NCBI GenBank assembly: GCA_944472155.2
Contig: OX235272.1
Coordinates: 4,634,354-4,698,353, forward strand
Length of the DNA: 64,000 nt
DNA from: Trichobilharzia szidati
Lineage: Eukaryota > Platyhelminthes > Trematoda > Strigeidida > Schistosomatidae
Direction of reading: 5' to 3'
Below are positions 32,931 to 44,282 of the stretch, in pieces. How positions within the stretch are numbered: position 1 is the first letter of the stretch; each line of letters begins with the position of its first letter. The notes below the pieces were generated by a model. It saw nothing but the letters and a program-made list of their open reading frames with translations. It was not told the origin of the DNA and searched no databases. Position numbers and translations under genes: made by a program.

Positions 32931-33074
32931 TACAGTCTTCTTGCATTTCGTCTTCATTGATGTTCCCGATGACGTACAAATTATCACCGTTTTTTCCTAA
33001 GAGATTGCTGGTTAACCTACTCATATTCTTCAATACGTAATATGCACGATATCAATCTATATCTTGAGTGTGTT

Positions 33075-33998
33075 CTCCATAGTTATGGTGATGACGCTGC
33101 AGGATTGGACTTCACCGACCTCTAGATTAGAAATAGGAAGTGAAGTGGTAGAGCACGTTGATCACTTCACTTACTTGGGAAGTACCATCAGCCCCAACGG
33201 GTTGATCTCCGACGAGATCTCAGCACGAATACAGAGGGCTAGGTCGCATATGCCAGTTTACGCCGCCTCTGGCGTAGACGTGATATCCGACTATCGACCA
33301 AAGGGCGTGTTTACTGCTCATTAGTCCGTTCCGTCCTCCTTTATGGCTGTGAGACCTGGCCATTGAGAGTGGAAGACATGAAAAGATTATCTGTGTTCGA
33401 TCATAGGTGTCTGCGTTCTATCTCCCACGTGAAGTGGTATAATAAGGTGAGCAGTATTGAGGTTAGGCGTCGAGTGCTAGGTAAGGAGAGAAATCAGTCG
33501 ACGAGACTGTGAAATTACATCGAATGAGATTGTTAGGACATGTGTTACGTACGCCTAGTCATCGCCTTCCTCGACCGATGGGCAATGTTAGCTGATATAG
33601 GGCCAGGCTGGAAAAGAGCTAGCGGCGGTCAAACCAAAACATGGCACCAGTCAATAAAATCCACAAAAGTTAGTCTAAGCCACGTAGGAAGATGTAGACT
33701 TCCTGGTTGGGGTCCTCGGGACGGTAAAACCAATGGTTGCAAACCATTGGTGACATAGCTCAAAGTCGTTCTCAATGGCTAGCGCAGATGCATCCACTCC
33801 TTGTGACTTATGATTTCCAATGAAACTGTTTTGTTCTTCGTTATTACTATTCCTTTGTCTCACACCTCTGTTTACTGTCTCTAATATGCATTTCTTCTAC
33901 TTTCTTCTCGTGCTTTGTGTGCTACATGGAGTGTGGCGACTTGAACTGCCGCACATATGTGCAAAGTTCTATGTCGAAAACCGACCGACCGACCGATA
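33075..33998 (+). mobile_element. Second RTE-like family, C-terminal copy with ACCG-repeat tail
   Basis: Readable blocks are VVEHVDHFTYLGSTISPNG and [10 protein letters not shown], a [16 protein letters not shown] equivalent near 33345-33385 in another frame, and the C-terminal LPRRAMLADIGPGW-like segment at 33580-33620. It ends in a short ACCG tandem (33975-33998), a 3' tail style seen in RTE-type elements. It has several frameshifts. Homologous to 14040-14680. Confidence 0.75.
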
Positions 33999-34149
33999 GT
34001 TATGGTGAAGTCAACTTCAAGTTGTCTTTCCTATCTAAAACGATTTTTTCGATCAGGTTCAAGCAAATACTATTCCTCATGCTAATAATTTGTTATTCTG
34101 GTGAAATTTCGAAACAATACTCTGATAATGGTGTTTTTGTAAGCCAATC

Positions 34150-34275
34150 AATGGGAGATCCGTAGCCTGGTCTTTAATGGACTCACTCCCAAACCTTGTC
34201 TAACTGGCTAGAAAACAGGGAAGGCTGGTCGTGGGGCTAACAACCCTAACGCAGAAAGGAAATGATTCCTAAATG
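34150..34275 (+). mobile_element. SINE body fragment
   Basis: 'gaaggctggtcgtggggctaacaaccct' (in pieces) corresponds to the body of the 49738-49955 SINE. The tRNA head is missing. Confidence 0.5.
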
Positions 34276-34339
34276 ACGATTGTAACAAATTCTTGTAAGT
34301 TTCGTGTGACTGATAATACGACCGGATAGGCTGAGAACA

Positions 34340-34765
34340 ATACAGACTTACTGCGTTGACTAATAATACTCTAAGTGCTAATCACAACGCCACCCACCAA
34401 TCTAACAAAATCAATACCATTGGCACACCAATACAATAACAGGAGACGGATCGTTGAAAAGAGATCCTTTACTGTCTGAAACACCAGTCGAGACACTTGA
34501 TAGAGATGCTGGATATATACATACCTGGCATTGATAAACACTAGGTTTTCAAGTAACGGTTGGTCATTCGTCCTTCTCTGGGATTCCCCAACAGTACTCA
34601 CCAGGAACCGAACCCAGGGCCCCCACGTTGCAGGGCAAACTTGTAAAGCATACAGTCTGTAGAACAAAATCCAACCTCCCATGAATTCTAACTTCTGCCG
34701 ATTCGCAATATCTCAGTGAGTACGACTAGTGGTATAGCGCTACCTTCAGCAGTTAACAGTCCCAA
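34340..34765 (-). mobile_element. SINE of the long family, antisense, decayed
   Basis: Reverse strand reads a B-box-like GGTTCGGTTCCTGGTGAG, then 'tactgttggggaatcccagagaagg' (in pieces), which corresponds to the hammerhead-derived block of this family, and 'ggaggttggattttgttctac' upstream. Confidence 0.55.
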
Positions 34766-34924
34766 AAAAAGACGAAACAAATGTCCTTTACTTTCTGGTT
34801 TGCACTAGTTCTCTAAATGAAGTCGGTTTGTGATCAGAATCGGTAGGCCCAGAGAGTTAGAAGTAAATTAGAGTTCAAAATTCATGCAAATTGAGAAATA
34901 ATGTGAAAGGCATTATGAATTCGC

Positions 34925-35250
34925 GAAAACAGTAATACAGACAAGTGTTGGATGGTGAATAGCAGTGGAATCCAGGATGTACGAGAGTTGACTGCCGTGG
35001 CCCAAGTGGTGCAGTGGATAACAGTTTCGCGTTTGAATCTATGGGTACTGGGTTCGGGCCTCAGTGGAATGCAGGTAAATCCAACAGATGAAGAGTCCCA
35101 AATAGGGAGAAATGCGCATCCTAGATCCCACTACTAGTCATCATCCATCAGTTGACTTCAAGCTACATGACCAGACATTGTCGAAGCATCTACATAAGGA
35201 ACCGATGTGTCAACCTGAGACCAAGCACTCCGATTCAATCAATCGACGGG
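34925..35250 (+). mobile_element. Sm-alpha-type SINE with tRNA head and hammerhead region
   Basis: Head near 35000-35062 with A-box-like TGGTGCAGTGG and B-box-like GGGTTCGGGCC, followed directly by the hammerhead region at 35084-35150 and the body 'gttgacttcaagctacatgacc...aaccgatgtgtcaacctgagacc'. This order (pol III promoter, then hammerhead) is the hallmark of the schistosome Sm-alpha family and the strongest clue to the organism. Confidence 0.85.
35084..35150 (+). ncRNA. Degenerate hammerhead ribozyme of Sm-alpha type (copy 3)
   Basis: CAGATGA plus three extra bases, then GTCCCAAATAGGGA (helix II, one terminal pair lost), GAAA followed by the palindrome TGCGCA, then TC at the cleavage position and CTAGATCCCACTACTAG. 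The Sm-alpha consensus is CTGATGAGTCCC...GGACGAAACGCG-N-TC-CTGGATTCCAC. The core U-to-A change and the extra bases suggest loss of activity. Confidence 0.75.
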
Positions 35251-35282
35251 AAAATCTAAAATTGAATTAATTATTAATTAAT

Positions 35283-35463
35283 TATTATTATAGCTTGAAT
35301 CCTCACAGTATATTTGACACAAGTATGGAATTTTTGGCGTGTTATATCGGTAGTCCAAATTCATCAGATCAACCATGGATATCAGATGTGCGTCGGCCGA
35401 GGATCGAACCCTAGACCATAGACATGGTCGGGGAGCGTCCTAACCGCTTTACCACCAACGCAG
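35283..35463 (-). mobile_element. tRNA-derived SINE, antisense
   Basis: Reverse strand: TGCGTTGGTGGTAAAGCGG head, B box GGTTCGATCC, body as in 12030-12225, and an 'aagctataataataatt' tail. It lies about 30 bp downstream of the Sm-alpha copy. Confidence 0.8.
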
Positions 35464-35469
35464 TAATAT

Positions 35470-36235
35470 AGAGTTCAAAATGTCAACTTAGCACGAAGAC
35501 CCTTACAATTCGTCTCTATAATCTTATGTCCAGTGTGTCACAAATCAACACTACTTGGAGAAGTGTCCAATAATCAAGCTTATTCACCACAGTATACTCT
35601 CCGTCCCCAAAGATGTTCAGCATAAACATATATAGCTGACAAGGAAGCCACACCTATCTTCCTCAAACTACCCACTTAGCATAAAATAAATATTCGCTAC
35701 TGATCTTTCATTACTAAAAAATAAAAAAGCAGTTTTTAACCAAGATGAATGACCTCAATTTTAGACTTTTATAAAAAGCATTTTCTCATTTGATCTTGAT
35801 TTTTAATTAAATTATTAAAAGTTATTGAAATTTATTGGATTTTATTTATTCTTTAAAAGTGCCCTCTTAAATAAATTCCTTTGAAATTTAATTATATGTA
35901 TTCATTTTGAAAGCTACTTTATAATTAATGGTATAGAGATCAAGTGTCTTCTTCTGTTTCCATGGGTAACAATGATATTGTTATATACCAACAGAATTCT
36001 CCTTGAATCATAATTAGTATTAGCCTATAACCACTAAAATAGGTGTATTTTGCAGTTTTCACACACTTACCGAGCGTTTCGCTTCTCAATGGCTTCTAAC
36101 TTTAGAAACTCTTCAGGGGCATAAGTATTCTTCAAAGTCATTTTGAACCTCCATATTCAGCATCGACCTTTAACTGATTTAACTGTTCTAATGTAGATTT
36201 CATGGAGATCCCAAATCAGTTAGAAATAATTAAAA
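35470..36235. other. No gene recognised
   Basis: AT-rich low-copy sequence without supported features. Confidence 0.45.
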
Positions 36236-36530
36236 ATCAAAAAAGCTTTGGAAAAATGTTTTATCCTGTTTTGAGAGTCTTCAGCAGCGCGTACGCGTGA
36301 TCCTACCAGGGATCGATCCCAGGATCTTCACTGGTCGAAACAGAGCTGGTTTCCGAGATTGCGGAAAAACACTCATAAGGACATTAGAAAGACGAGAACA
36401 TGAAGTTCAGCAACAAAGATATCTTTCCAGCGATTTCATTTTCCAAAGCTGTACAGTCGCATTTAAATGCGTAATTTTACATAGAGACAATTTTTACTTG
36501 ATTCCACATAATTATGAAGGCGGATAAAAG
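36236..36530. mobile_element. SINE and PLE-end remnants
   Basis: 36260-36335 antisense has a GATCCTGGGATCGATCCCTG B-box-like block and a 'gcgctgctgaagactctcaa' remnant of the long SINE family. 36390-36450 ('catgaagttcagcaacaaagat...gctgtacagtcgcattta') resembles the PLE end at 45620-45675. Confidence 0.45.
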
Positions 36531-36961
36531 GTGACAATTATTTTCAACTTGAAATGTATAACGAAAGGCCTAGAAACAAAGCTACATACGATTAGGTCGA
36601 ATTACAGGTGTGAACAAAATGATCATGGGAACAAAGTGAAATAATAATTTTCAACTTGAAATGGAAGTTAGGAGGTGTGAATAAAGCTGGCTGACCATTC
36701 AGACCATTCAGTGACCCTCTAAACTGCAAATTTGTTAGTTTGCAATATAGTGTTACCCTGCATCAAAACGTTCAATAAGCACCCACTTCATGTTGACATA
36801 GAGGACTTCACTAGTCATAACATCTCAGTGCAGCTACAGGATATCTATCCAGTATCTGTCAATGGGCTGGAAACCGACATTAAGATTATGGGCTCTTAGA
36901 GAAATCTTCACTGAAATGAATGGAAATGCCTACAAAACCCTATTATTACTGTTTCCTTTAA

Positions 36962-37672
36962 TTCTTAGAGTAACATAGGGCTTAAGCCACACAGCGCCAT
37001 TCCCTTCGGTTCTCCAACAACGTTTTCATCTGACTCCACATCTGCCCACATGCTTACATCTCCTCATCGCATCACCTCCTCCATTTTACCCTTGCACCGA
37101 CGACCAACTCGTCGCTTCCAATTCGGGTTCTACTCGAGAGATGGACTGGCATGTGATGTCGCTCACTTGATGGTTTTTTTTCTCAGAGTATGGCCAATCC
37201 ACCTCCATTTCTTCCTGCATATTTCTTGCACAATTCGTTCCTGAAGGGTTGGTTCACTCCCAGAAATCCCTGTTGCTGGTCTTTTCTGGCCGGACATCTG
37301 GTCTTGACTGAAGTACTGAGCAAAGACAGCTATTGATGAAGGTCTGTGGTTAGTTTGAAGTACCCTTCGTGACGAGCCAAATCTCTGATCCGTATAGTAA
37401 GTAGCTCTACTTCATATTGGAGTTGAAAATCCGGATCTTGTTTTTCATGCTGAGTAGTACTGTTGATCTCCACACAGAATTGAGAGTAATGAAAGCTTGC
37501 CTTACTTTTCCGATCCTCGCTTTGATGATGTCCTCATCAATTCCGTCCACCTGTAGTTGAAACTATCCTTCCAGGTAGGTGAAGGAGGTTGCTTCTTTCA
37601 GATTTATCCCATCTATTCTGGCTGATTGTTGTCCGTTGGTGTTGTTGCTGCTGTTGGCCAGGAAAAATATGG
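36962..37672 (-). mobile_element. RTE-clade retrotransposon, antisense, 3' portion
   Basis: Starts at the left with the 3' end ('taacatagggctt', the complement of the AAGCCCTATGTT block). On the reverse strand it encodes decayed versions of the WNxxGKRRVGR and KWRWIG regions and the IKSRFRI region. It ends in the Gln/Asn-rich segment (AATAACACCAAC...CAATCAGCC). No long frame remains. It covers the same part as 1-350 and 45115-45515. Confidence 0.8.
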
Positions 37673-37687
37673 CCAGGCCAGTAAAAT

Positions 37688-37736
37688 ATTTAGACTATGG
37701 GGTTTTGCTGTTCTCACTAAACCCTATAGTCTAAAT
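37688..37736. repeat. Strong 18-bp hairpin
   Basis: Arms 37688-37705 (ATTTAGACTATGGGGTTT) and 37719-37736 (AAACCCTATAGTCTAAAT) pair over 18 bp with one G-T and a 13-nt loop. It is placed directly after the RTE fragment. Confidence 0.9.
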
Positions 37737-37879
37737 GTTTTAACTATTGTTTGAGACGATGAAAGCAGTCTTATCAATGATCTGTTCTCTCTTCTTTTTT
37801 TGCTATACCAATGGTTCTGTTTTTAAATGGTTGATTAGGATTATCATAAATGATCACAGCAGCTTTCATTTAACTCATA

Positions 37880-38760
37880 ATGTCAATGATGGCTGGCTTT
37901 GTGGCCGGTTTGTTTTGGGAAGTCTAACATCGGAATGTTCACATTAACACCTTTACTTAGCCATACTAGTAGATGTTCCCGGGTGAGCAGGAAAAATCAA
38001 GTTCCTAGAGTAACGGCCAATACAACTCGAAGAAGTTAAGAAATTCAGTTCAAAGAACAAGTTTTATTTTCCACACGACTGATGGTAATTCTCCATTTGA
38101 AAGATGAAGTACTTAGACTAGTCACTTCCAATTGTATCTACCAATTCAACTGCGCCCGTCGTGGAGTGAGTTATATTGGCCTTTGCTCTAGGAACCTGAT
38201 TTTTCGTGCTCGCTCGGGAACATCTCCCAGTATGGCTAAATAAAGGTGTTGTAAAACTCCTCAACATTTCGATATTAGACTAGCTAGTACAACCCGGCCA
38301 CAAAGCCAGCCGTCATTGAAGAATCCTTCTTTATCATCTACCAGGTACCAAATAAGTTGCCAAAAGCATCAAGGTACTGCATGCTCTAAACAATATAGGC
38401 TATCTCGATTCGCGTTAAACGACCGCTGCTCTGTGTGCAGAAGAAGCAGCTCCGGCCAGCCACTACTATTGCCTTGGCCGGCCTTCAGTGGAGACTAAAC
38501 ATTCATGAATTTGTGTTATTATCTTTCCCAATTTGCCTGTTTGATATTCAGTGTGTATTGTTATGTTGATGCTATCGAACTGTAATCCACTGATATTACT
38601 ATCATTATCGATTCGATTTTATTCAAAGAACCTTAGTGTTCTTGTCCATAACACTAATTCATTCATTCACTATTATGTATATATAAAACTGTAGAACCTG
38701 ATGAAGAGAAGGTTACCGAAAAGAGTATTCTTCGTTCAGTAACCATCCTTTTTGAAAATT
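37880..38760 (+). mobile_element. Penelope-like element remnant, sense (GIY-YIG and C-terminus)
   Basis: Around 38120-38225 a frame reads SNCIYQFNCARRGVSYIGLCSRNLI, split here as CIYQFNCARRG / VSYIGLCSRNL, a GIY-YIG type segment. Near 38340-38420 another frame has the SKQYRLSRFA-like C-terminal block seen in PLE proteins. 38690-38760 ('gatgaagagaaggttaccgaaaa') resembles 39240-39280. A 30-bp inverted repeat (37883-37913 and 38293-38323) brackets the endonuclease part. Confidence 0.65.
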
Positions 38761-39225
38761 GTAATAGGCATTTTTAATCAGTTGTGATTTCATGTCTTCA
38801 TTATCCATCTCTCAACCCAGTTGATTTCACCCCATCGTCAGCCTTAATTTTTGTCAACCTTTGTGATTTTATACTAAGCCTACCAATTCTGTAACATCTT
38901 ATTACAAATTACAATTTAGCCTCTTTATTTTATCATTAGACATTATCGGTCAGCCCTCACATTCCGTGTCCCCTATGTTAATATGTGTTTGTATGTATTT
39001 TGTGGTTATCGCATTTCTCTCACCTTAGTGACACTTGTATTGTATTGACTATAAAACAGCACTATATCACCTAATTGTTCATTCACACTTCATCACATTT
39101 TTTCTGACTATACACATTTGATTGACTATGTTAACTAATGGACTATCATCTCAACTTACACACGCATCCCAATACAGTTTCTGATATTATTTTCATTTGC
39201 CTTTATTTGCTATATGTACTCTACT
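38761..39225. other. No gene recognised
   Basis: AT-rich. May be untranslated sequence of neighbouring PLE copies. Confidence 0.4.
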
Positions 39226-39239
39226 ATTCATGAATTTAT

Positions 39240-39604
39240 AACTGTGGAGCCTGAAAAAGAAGTTATCGAAAACAATTGTTCGCTCAAAATCTTGTTTTGA
39301 AATAAACGTACTTGAAAAGGGATTAAACTTCAGATTAAAATCTGAATACGTCATTTCTCGTATAGAGGCAGCATCAAGTGAAATAGACAAAACCACTGCG
39401 GAACAAGTCAGATCCCAATATGCCTTAACACTAAGATATCAGAAGAAAGGAAGAAGCAACTTATCACAATAAGAAATAGCAGCTCTGAAAAGCTTGAAGA
39501 ACAACAAAGTCATGCTAATCGTTAAATAGGACAAGGGTAAGACAACAATAGTCATAGACAAATCGGATTACATATACAAGGTCAACCAACATGTTGAAAC
39601 TGAA
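39240..39604 (+). mobile_element. Penelope-like element, N-terminal protein fragment, sense
   Basis: Frame reads VLEKGLNFRLKSEYVISRIEAAS, split here as VLEKGLNFRL / RIEAAS, then IAALKSLKNNKVMLIVK, a stop, DKGKTTIVIDKSDYIYKVNQ (39520-39586). This matches the conserved N-terminal PLE region ending in a DKG...V-I-D-K-S-DY block. It is cut at 39604 by another PLE. Several in-frame stops are present. Confidence 0.8.
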
Positions 39605-40380
39605 TTCCATATTAGTTTGTTTATTAGATGTATCACACAGTGAAACAGTATTATTTACTGAATGACGTTTCGAACAAAATTTATTACTGTTCATAATCAT
39701 TTCATCAATTATATTCACACGACTTCGAAACTTGAGTTTTGTAGTTTTATTTGATCTCTCCTATTTGTCGTCGTTGGGGTAGTAGAATTTTCCCGATATC
39801 CAATTGGACAGGTGTTGAATCATCCCTATGACACGTGTTTCCAGTTGATTCCATAAGCAAAGCTTCCGTTGACATCAATCTCTCCCTCCACCCTGCTGTT
39901 ACATTAGATTTTAACACTGTTATCCTATCCCATCCTATTATGTGGTTGTGTAACTGCATGTAGTGCTATAGCTGAACTATTCTCTAGATTTCTTTAGATT
40001 ATTCGGGTCAACCAATCTAGATTTCGCTAGGTTTTTGTGCTCGGCTAGTCTGACTGTCCCTGTTCTACTACTTTGACCTATGTATTTTACCTGACAATCA
40101 TCTGAGGCAGGGTATTAGATAAACTAAATTGTTTTGTTTTAAAGAATCCTGTGGAGCTTTTAAATTCAAATACCCTTACGACAAATAGGAGAAGACAAAG
40201 AAAACTATAAAACTCAAGTTTTGAAGTCATGTGATTATAACTGATTTGGTTATGAAGAAAAGTTGTGTTCGAAACGTCATCCAGTAAATAATACTGTTTC
40301 ACTGTGTAAAACATCTAATAAACAAACTAATATGAAATTACTTACTACCACAGTGCCCAAGTTTTACACATATATTAATA
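39605..40380 (-). mobile_element. Short Penelope-like element, antisense, inserted in another PLE
   Basis: 776 bp flanked by an 11-bp duplication TTGAAACTGAA (39594-39604 and 40381-40391). Both ends are inverted copies of about 150 bp: the left (39605-39770) and right (about 40190-40350) share TTAGTTTGTTTATTAGATGT, CACAGTGAAACAGTATTATT and CTTGAGTTTT-TAGTTTT blocks. Between them is an antisense GIY-YIG remnant with 'ctttgacctatgtattttacctgacaatc'. The reverse transcriptase is absent, so it would need help from a complete relative. Confidence 0.85.
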
Positions 40381-40799
40381 TTGAAACTGAAGTTTTAATT
40401 GCGATTTTGTTGATTTTCCGGGCTAATTTTCCTAGTTCCACATACCCTCCTTCTTTCTTCCAGCTTAGAATCTGTTGGTAAACTAGGCGAGGTTAGATTA
40501 ATGGGCAGAGTTAAACTATCATAGCCGAAACCACAGTGACCTTAGACGACCAATCAGAATTCAAATGCAATAAGGTGGCATAACCATTGAAAAATGTACA
40601 AAAAACAATAAAAACATAATATTATACCATATGCTATTCTCAGATATGTTGTAAGAATTTCTCCTAGTCACTACACAGATGATCTATAGAGAAATCATAC
40701 CGTATGCGATAGATGTATTTATCCAGAAGACTGCAGATCATGGTACTTTTAGATCTGCTGATATTTCTGACACTGTTCTTTGACCTTCTCCTGACTCTA

Positions 40800-40942
40800 A
40801 ATCTAGCCTCATGCCCAACCTTCCCTCTTTACCAGTCTTATTCCTCGCTTAGTGAGGTAAAGGAATGAGTCAGTTGGGAATCGAACCTCAGAACACATGC
40901 GTGGTCGGCGAGCATTCTACCACTGTGCCACCAACGCACTTA
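40800..40942 (-). mobile_element. tRNA-derived SINE, antisense
   Basis: Reverse strand head TGCGTTGGTGGCACAGTGGT with A box TGGCACAGTGG, B box GGTTCGATTCC, body truncated after 'ggttgggcatgaggcta'. Family of 963-1172. Confidence 0.82.
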
Positions 40943-41299
40943 ACCTTAGATACTAAAGCCTAACCTAAGAAGCCACAACCACCATCCCTAACAGTATAGA
41001 CTTACAGAAGAAGTACCTAAAGAATAAGTGAAATACTGTATTCGCCTTCACCAAGTCAAGAAAGGTAGGCATGATTTTATTCAGAATGACCCTTCACGGA
41101 ATTCCATGTATCTGATTGGCTCTTTTAGGTCAAATCTAGAAAGACTTTAGCTTTGGCCATGATACTTTAACCTGGCTGATTAATGTGAAACCACCTCAAA
41201 TAGACTTCAAACTTTTTTAGTCCCGGTTGAATCGTCAATTTCAAGTAGGCACTTTACGCTTCCCCGTACACAACACATAATAGATATATGAAGACAGCA

Positions 41300-43450
41300 T
41301 ATAATTATAATAATAATTTGCTTTATTCCAGAAACAGTACTAGTGGTACAGTGTGGAATTTTCAGCACATATCTACAATATTTGCATCTAATTTTACAAA
41401 TATTTAAAAGGAGTATTAAAAACAAACGAACAAAAAAAAATAAATCTAAAGACACCAACAGCAAAAAACAAATCGGGATAAACACAAAATAATTATAAAT
41501 GCGGAAAAGTACCAAGAAGTAGAAAGGAAAATAAACATCATATAATAATAACTCAGTATTGAGTAGTGGAAGCTATGATATGATTATGCATGGTGACAGC
41601 AAAGCTGTAGTCATACAAGAAGTTATGAAATGATATTTAAGAATGTTTATCACCAAGATGGTCACTTAATTTGGTTGAAACACCTCTAAACAATCATAAA
41701 ATAACATTTCAGGGTTGTTGTTTTGTTTTTTATTGTCAGTTCTAATGCAGTGTTTGTAGTGGTAGTGTGAGTAATCCTGCATAATACAAAATTTTAACGT
41801 GGTGACAATGGCGTTCACAACCAATGATTGTCAGTTTAATATTGCCGAAAAGTATAGAAAATATGAAAAAACAACCACAAAACTAATAATTACATGATGG
41901 TTAATGACAGGAAAATTTTGTACTACTCATAGTGCTAATATAGTCGGAACCAGTAGATACACAATAGAAGGAATATAGTAAAGTACAAGAAAGGAAGCCA
42001 ATGTTAATAATTTAGGTAGCTTAGTATATTTGAGAAGGAGTTCACTATAGAACACAAAATAAGAGGGAAATAAAAGAACCTAAAATTATGTTGTTAATAA
42101 CAAAGCAAGTCATCGGTTTCACGCTTAACATTGTCTCTGTCGCTTAGAACACGGACCAAGTATGGTATCGTTGAGTTCCTGTACCTGGTTGTACGAGCAT
42201 AGATTATTTTATACTGATTTCTGGTTTTACTTGATGAGATACAAGGAGAGAGTTGGGAATAGAGGGGGTGTTGAGGGTCGGAGAGTATGGTTTTTGACCA
42301 TTTCTCGCATGTATTCAGATGCCTATCAACTAAAGTAGTGACGAGCTGACTGAGTTTTGCACCACTTGTCCTACTAACTACCTCCAACATCCTTCTCAGG
42401 ATGGTATAGTCCTTTTTCAGTAGACCAGGAAAGACTAACGGGGAGCAGTGAAGTAGAATAGGTAAGATACAAGAGTTGACAAATTGTGAAAGTAGAGGTT
42501 GGGTGATTCCAGATTGTCTAAGTTTCCGAATGTAGTAGATTAGACAGAACACTTTCTTAGAAATCGTTAGAATATGAGATAACCAAGTAAGGTCGGAAGA
42601 TAGAACTAGACCGAGGTATTTAGCATTAAACTTAGTTTCAATTTTAGTCCCCTCAATGCAACAGTCTTCATGAGTACTTACTAGTGTTTGTAGATCTCAT
42701 TTATGGGAGAAGTCAATAGTCTGGCATTTTGAGGGATTCAGTATGAGACCATTTAGTTAAGACCACTGACTGATGTCCGACAGGAAGCTATTTAATTTGA
42801 GACAGTCTGACTGAGACTTAATGGGAAACGATACAGATAGGTCATCTGCATATTTGACGAAGTTGATTTCATCTGAGAGAGGTAAATCATGTAAGAAGAA
42901 GGAAAAGACAAACGGAGAAAGAACAACACCTTGAGGAACTCCCGCTTCAGTAAGCAAAGGAGAGGAAGATACACCATTATATACCGTGTACTGCATCCTG
43001 TTAGGGAAGTAAGAGTGCAGCCAGTTGATAGCCCAGTTTGTGTAAGGCTAAGCTTGTTTAACAATAGGCCTCTAGGTACAGAGTCGTAAGCAGATGTATA
43101 ATCAAGGAACGTACAACGGACATACTTGGCCCCTTTGTCTAAGGAGGATACAATGTTGTGATGAAACACAGCAGCAGCGTCCAAAGTACTTCTACCCTGT
43201 TTGTAAGCAAACTGCTTTGGATCGTTTGAGAAACTTAAGGAGGGAACAAGTTTTAGTAACAATAGTTTCTCCATTAGTTTCAAAAAAGGAGAGGAAATAG
43301 CGATAGGTCTAAACTTAGCATTATTACCAAAGCCTGACTTGGGTACAGGGATGATTTTAATATCTTTCCACAGAGAAGGTATAACATTATTAGAAAAAGA
43401 AGTATTAAAAATGTTTGTAAGTGGGTTGCTTAAAATATCAGCACATTTCT
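41300..43450 (-). mobile_element. CR1-clade retrotransposon, antisense, longest copy with YADD
   Basis: The right end at about 43450 is the 5' truncation beside a TA repeat. On the reverse strand: KCADILSNPLTNIFNTSFSN, IPSLWKDIKIIPVPKSG, FRPIAISSPFLKLMEKLL, FAYKQGRSTLDAAAVFHHN, motif A (RCTFLDYTSAYDSVPRGLLL), a frame change near 43030, GVPQGVVLSPFVFSFFLHDL, YADD at 42852-42841, LNSFLSDISQWS, then the C-terminal domain (42552-42094) with VDRHLNTCEKWSKTIL. The 3' untranslated part may contain a foreign stretch (about 41560-41980) and ends at 41300-41330 in TTATTATTA. At least two frameshifts and a stop make it non-coding. Confidence 0.88.
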
Positions 43451-43454
43451 TTAT

Positions 43455-43474
43455 GTATATATATATATATATAT
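43455..43474. repeat. (TA)n microsatellite
   Basis: TA run at the 5' truncation point of the CR1 copy, possibly its insertion site. Confidence 0.9.
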
Positions 43475-44282
43475 TACTCAACGCTGGATTAAACAGAATG
43501 TATCTGAATATCACTGTAATCAGATGTTTTCCCGTTGTTCAAAACAATCCCAATGGACATTTCAATTTACATCAACAATTCTATGTTTACATACATTAGC
43601 CTTATAATCATCGTGTTTATTTTTTATTTTTTTTAATCTTCTTGACTGATAAAAACTTGACAGTAGAGATATTTTAACAATTTCCTATGTAGGAACAAGA
43701 GTATATATGTATATGTATAAACAAGTGAACGAAAAACTGCTTTCTTTTTCTAAATGTCATAAAATTTGTCCATTTATTAAATATGTAACATTGAACATTG
43801 AATATCACTTGTTTAAGAACTGTTTCAATGGAAGATAAGCGTTAGGACAAATGCCAGTGAAACTATATATTTTATACTCAATTTAGACTGAACCAACTTT
43901 TGGTTTCATGAAGAGTGTGGCATTTTCTGGTTTTGGTTGATTTTGGTGCATATAGGAATCTAGTTTTATGCTTATCGATTGTCATCAGCAAGATATACTT
44001 ACAAGGTCGAGGTAACTGGTATCCTCTTTGAGGTTTGGAATTGTGTCAAGTAGTATTGCAGTTAGATATATCACCACTGAAATGTTTGGGTGACACCTGT
44101 GATGGTTACATTGATCGGTCAACAGAGCATAACCAACCTCATGATATTATGATATCAGTGGTGATACGCCCTAAGAGGAAATGAAGTAAATGTGCAAACC
44201 GAAAACACTAAAATCGCTTATTTTGAACAGGAGAAAGAAGAAAAATTGTTAGCGAGAGAACAATCATTGTCTCGAACAACAG
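43475..44282. other. No gene recognised
   Basis: AT-rich sequence without recognised repeats or genes. Confidence 0.45.

Noticed and set aside
42792..43514. 240-codon antisense frame as a possible gene
   Set aside because: The first part is CR1 reverse transcriptase. After a frameshift near 43030 it reads a non-homologous frame, so it is a broken retrotransposon.
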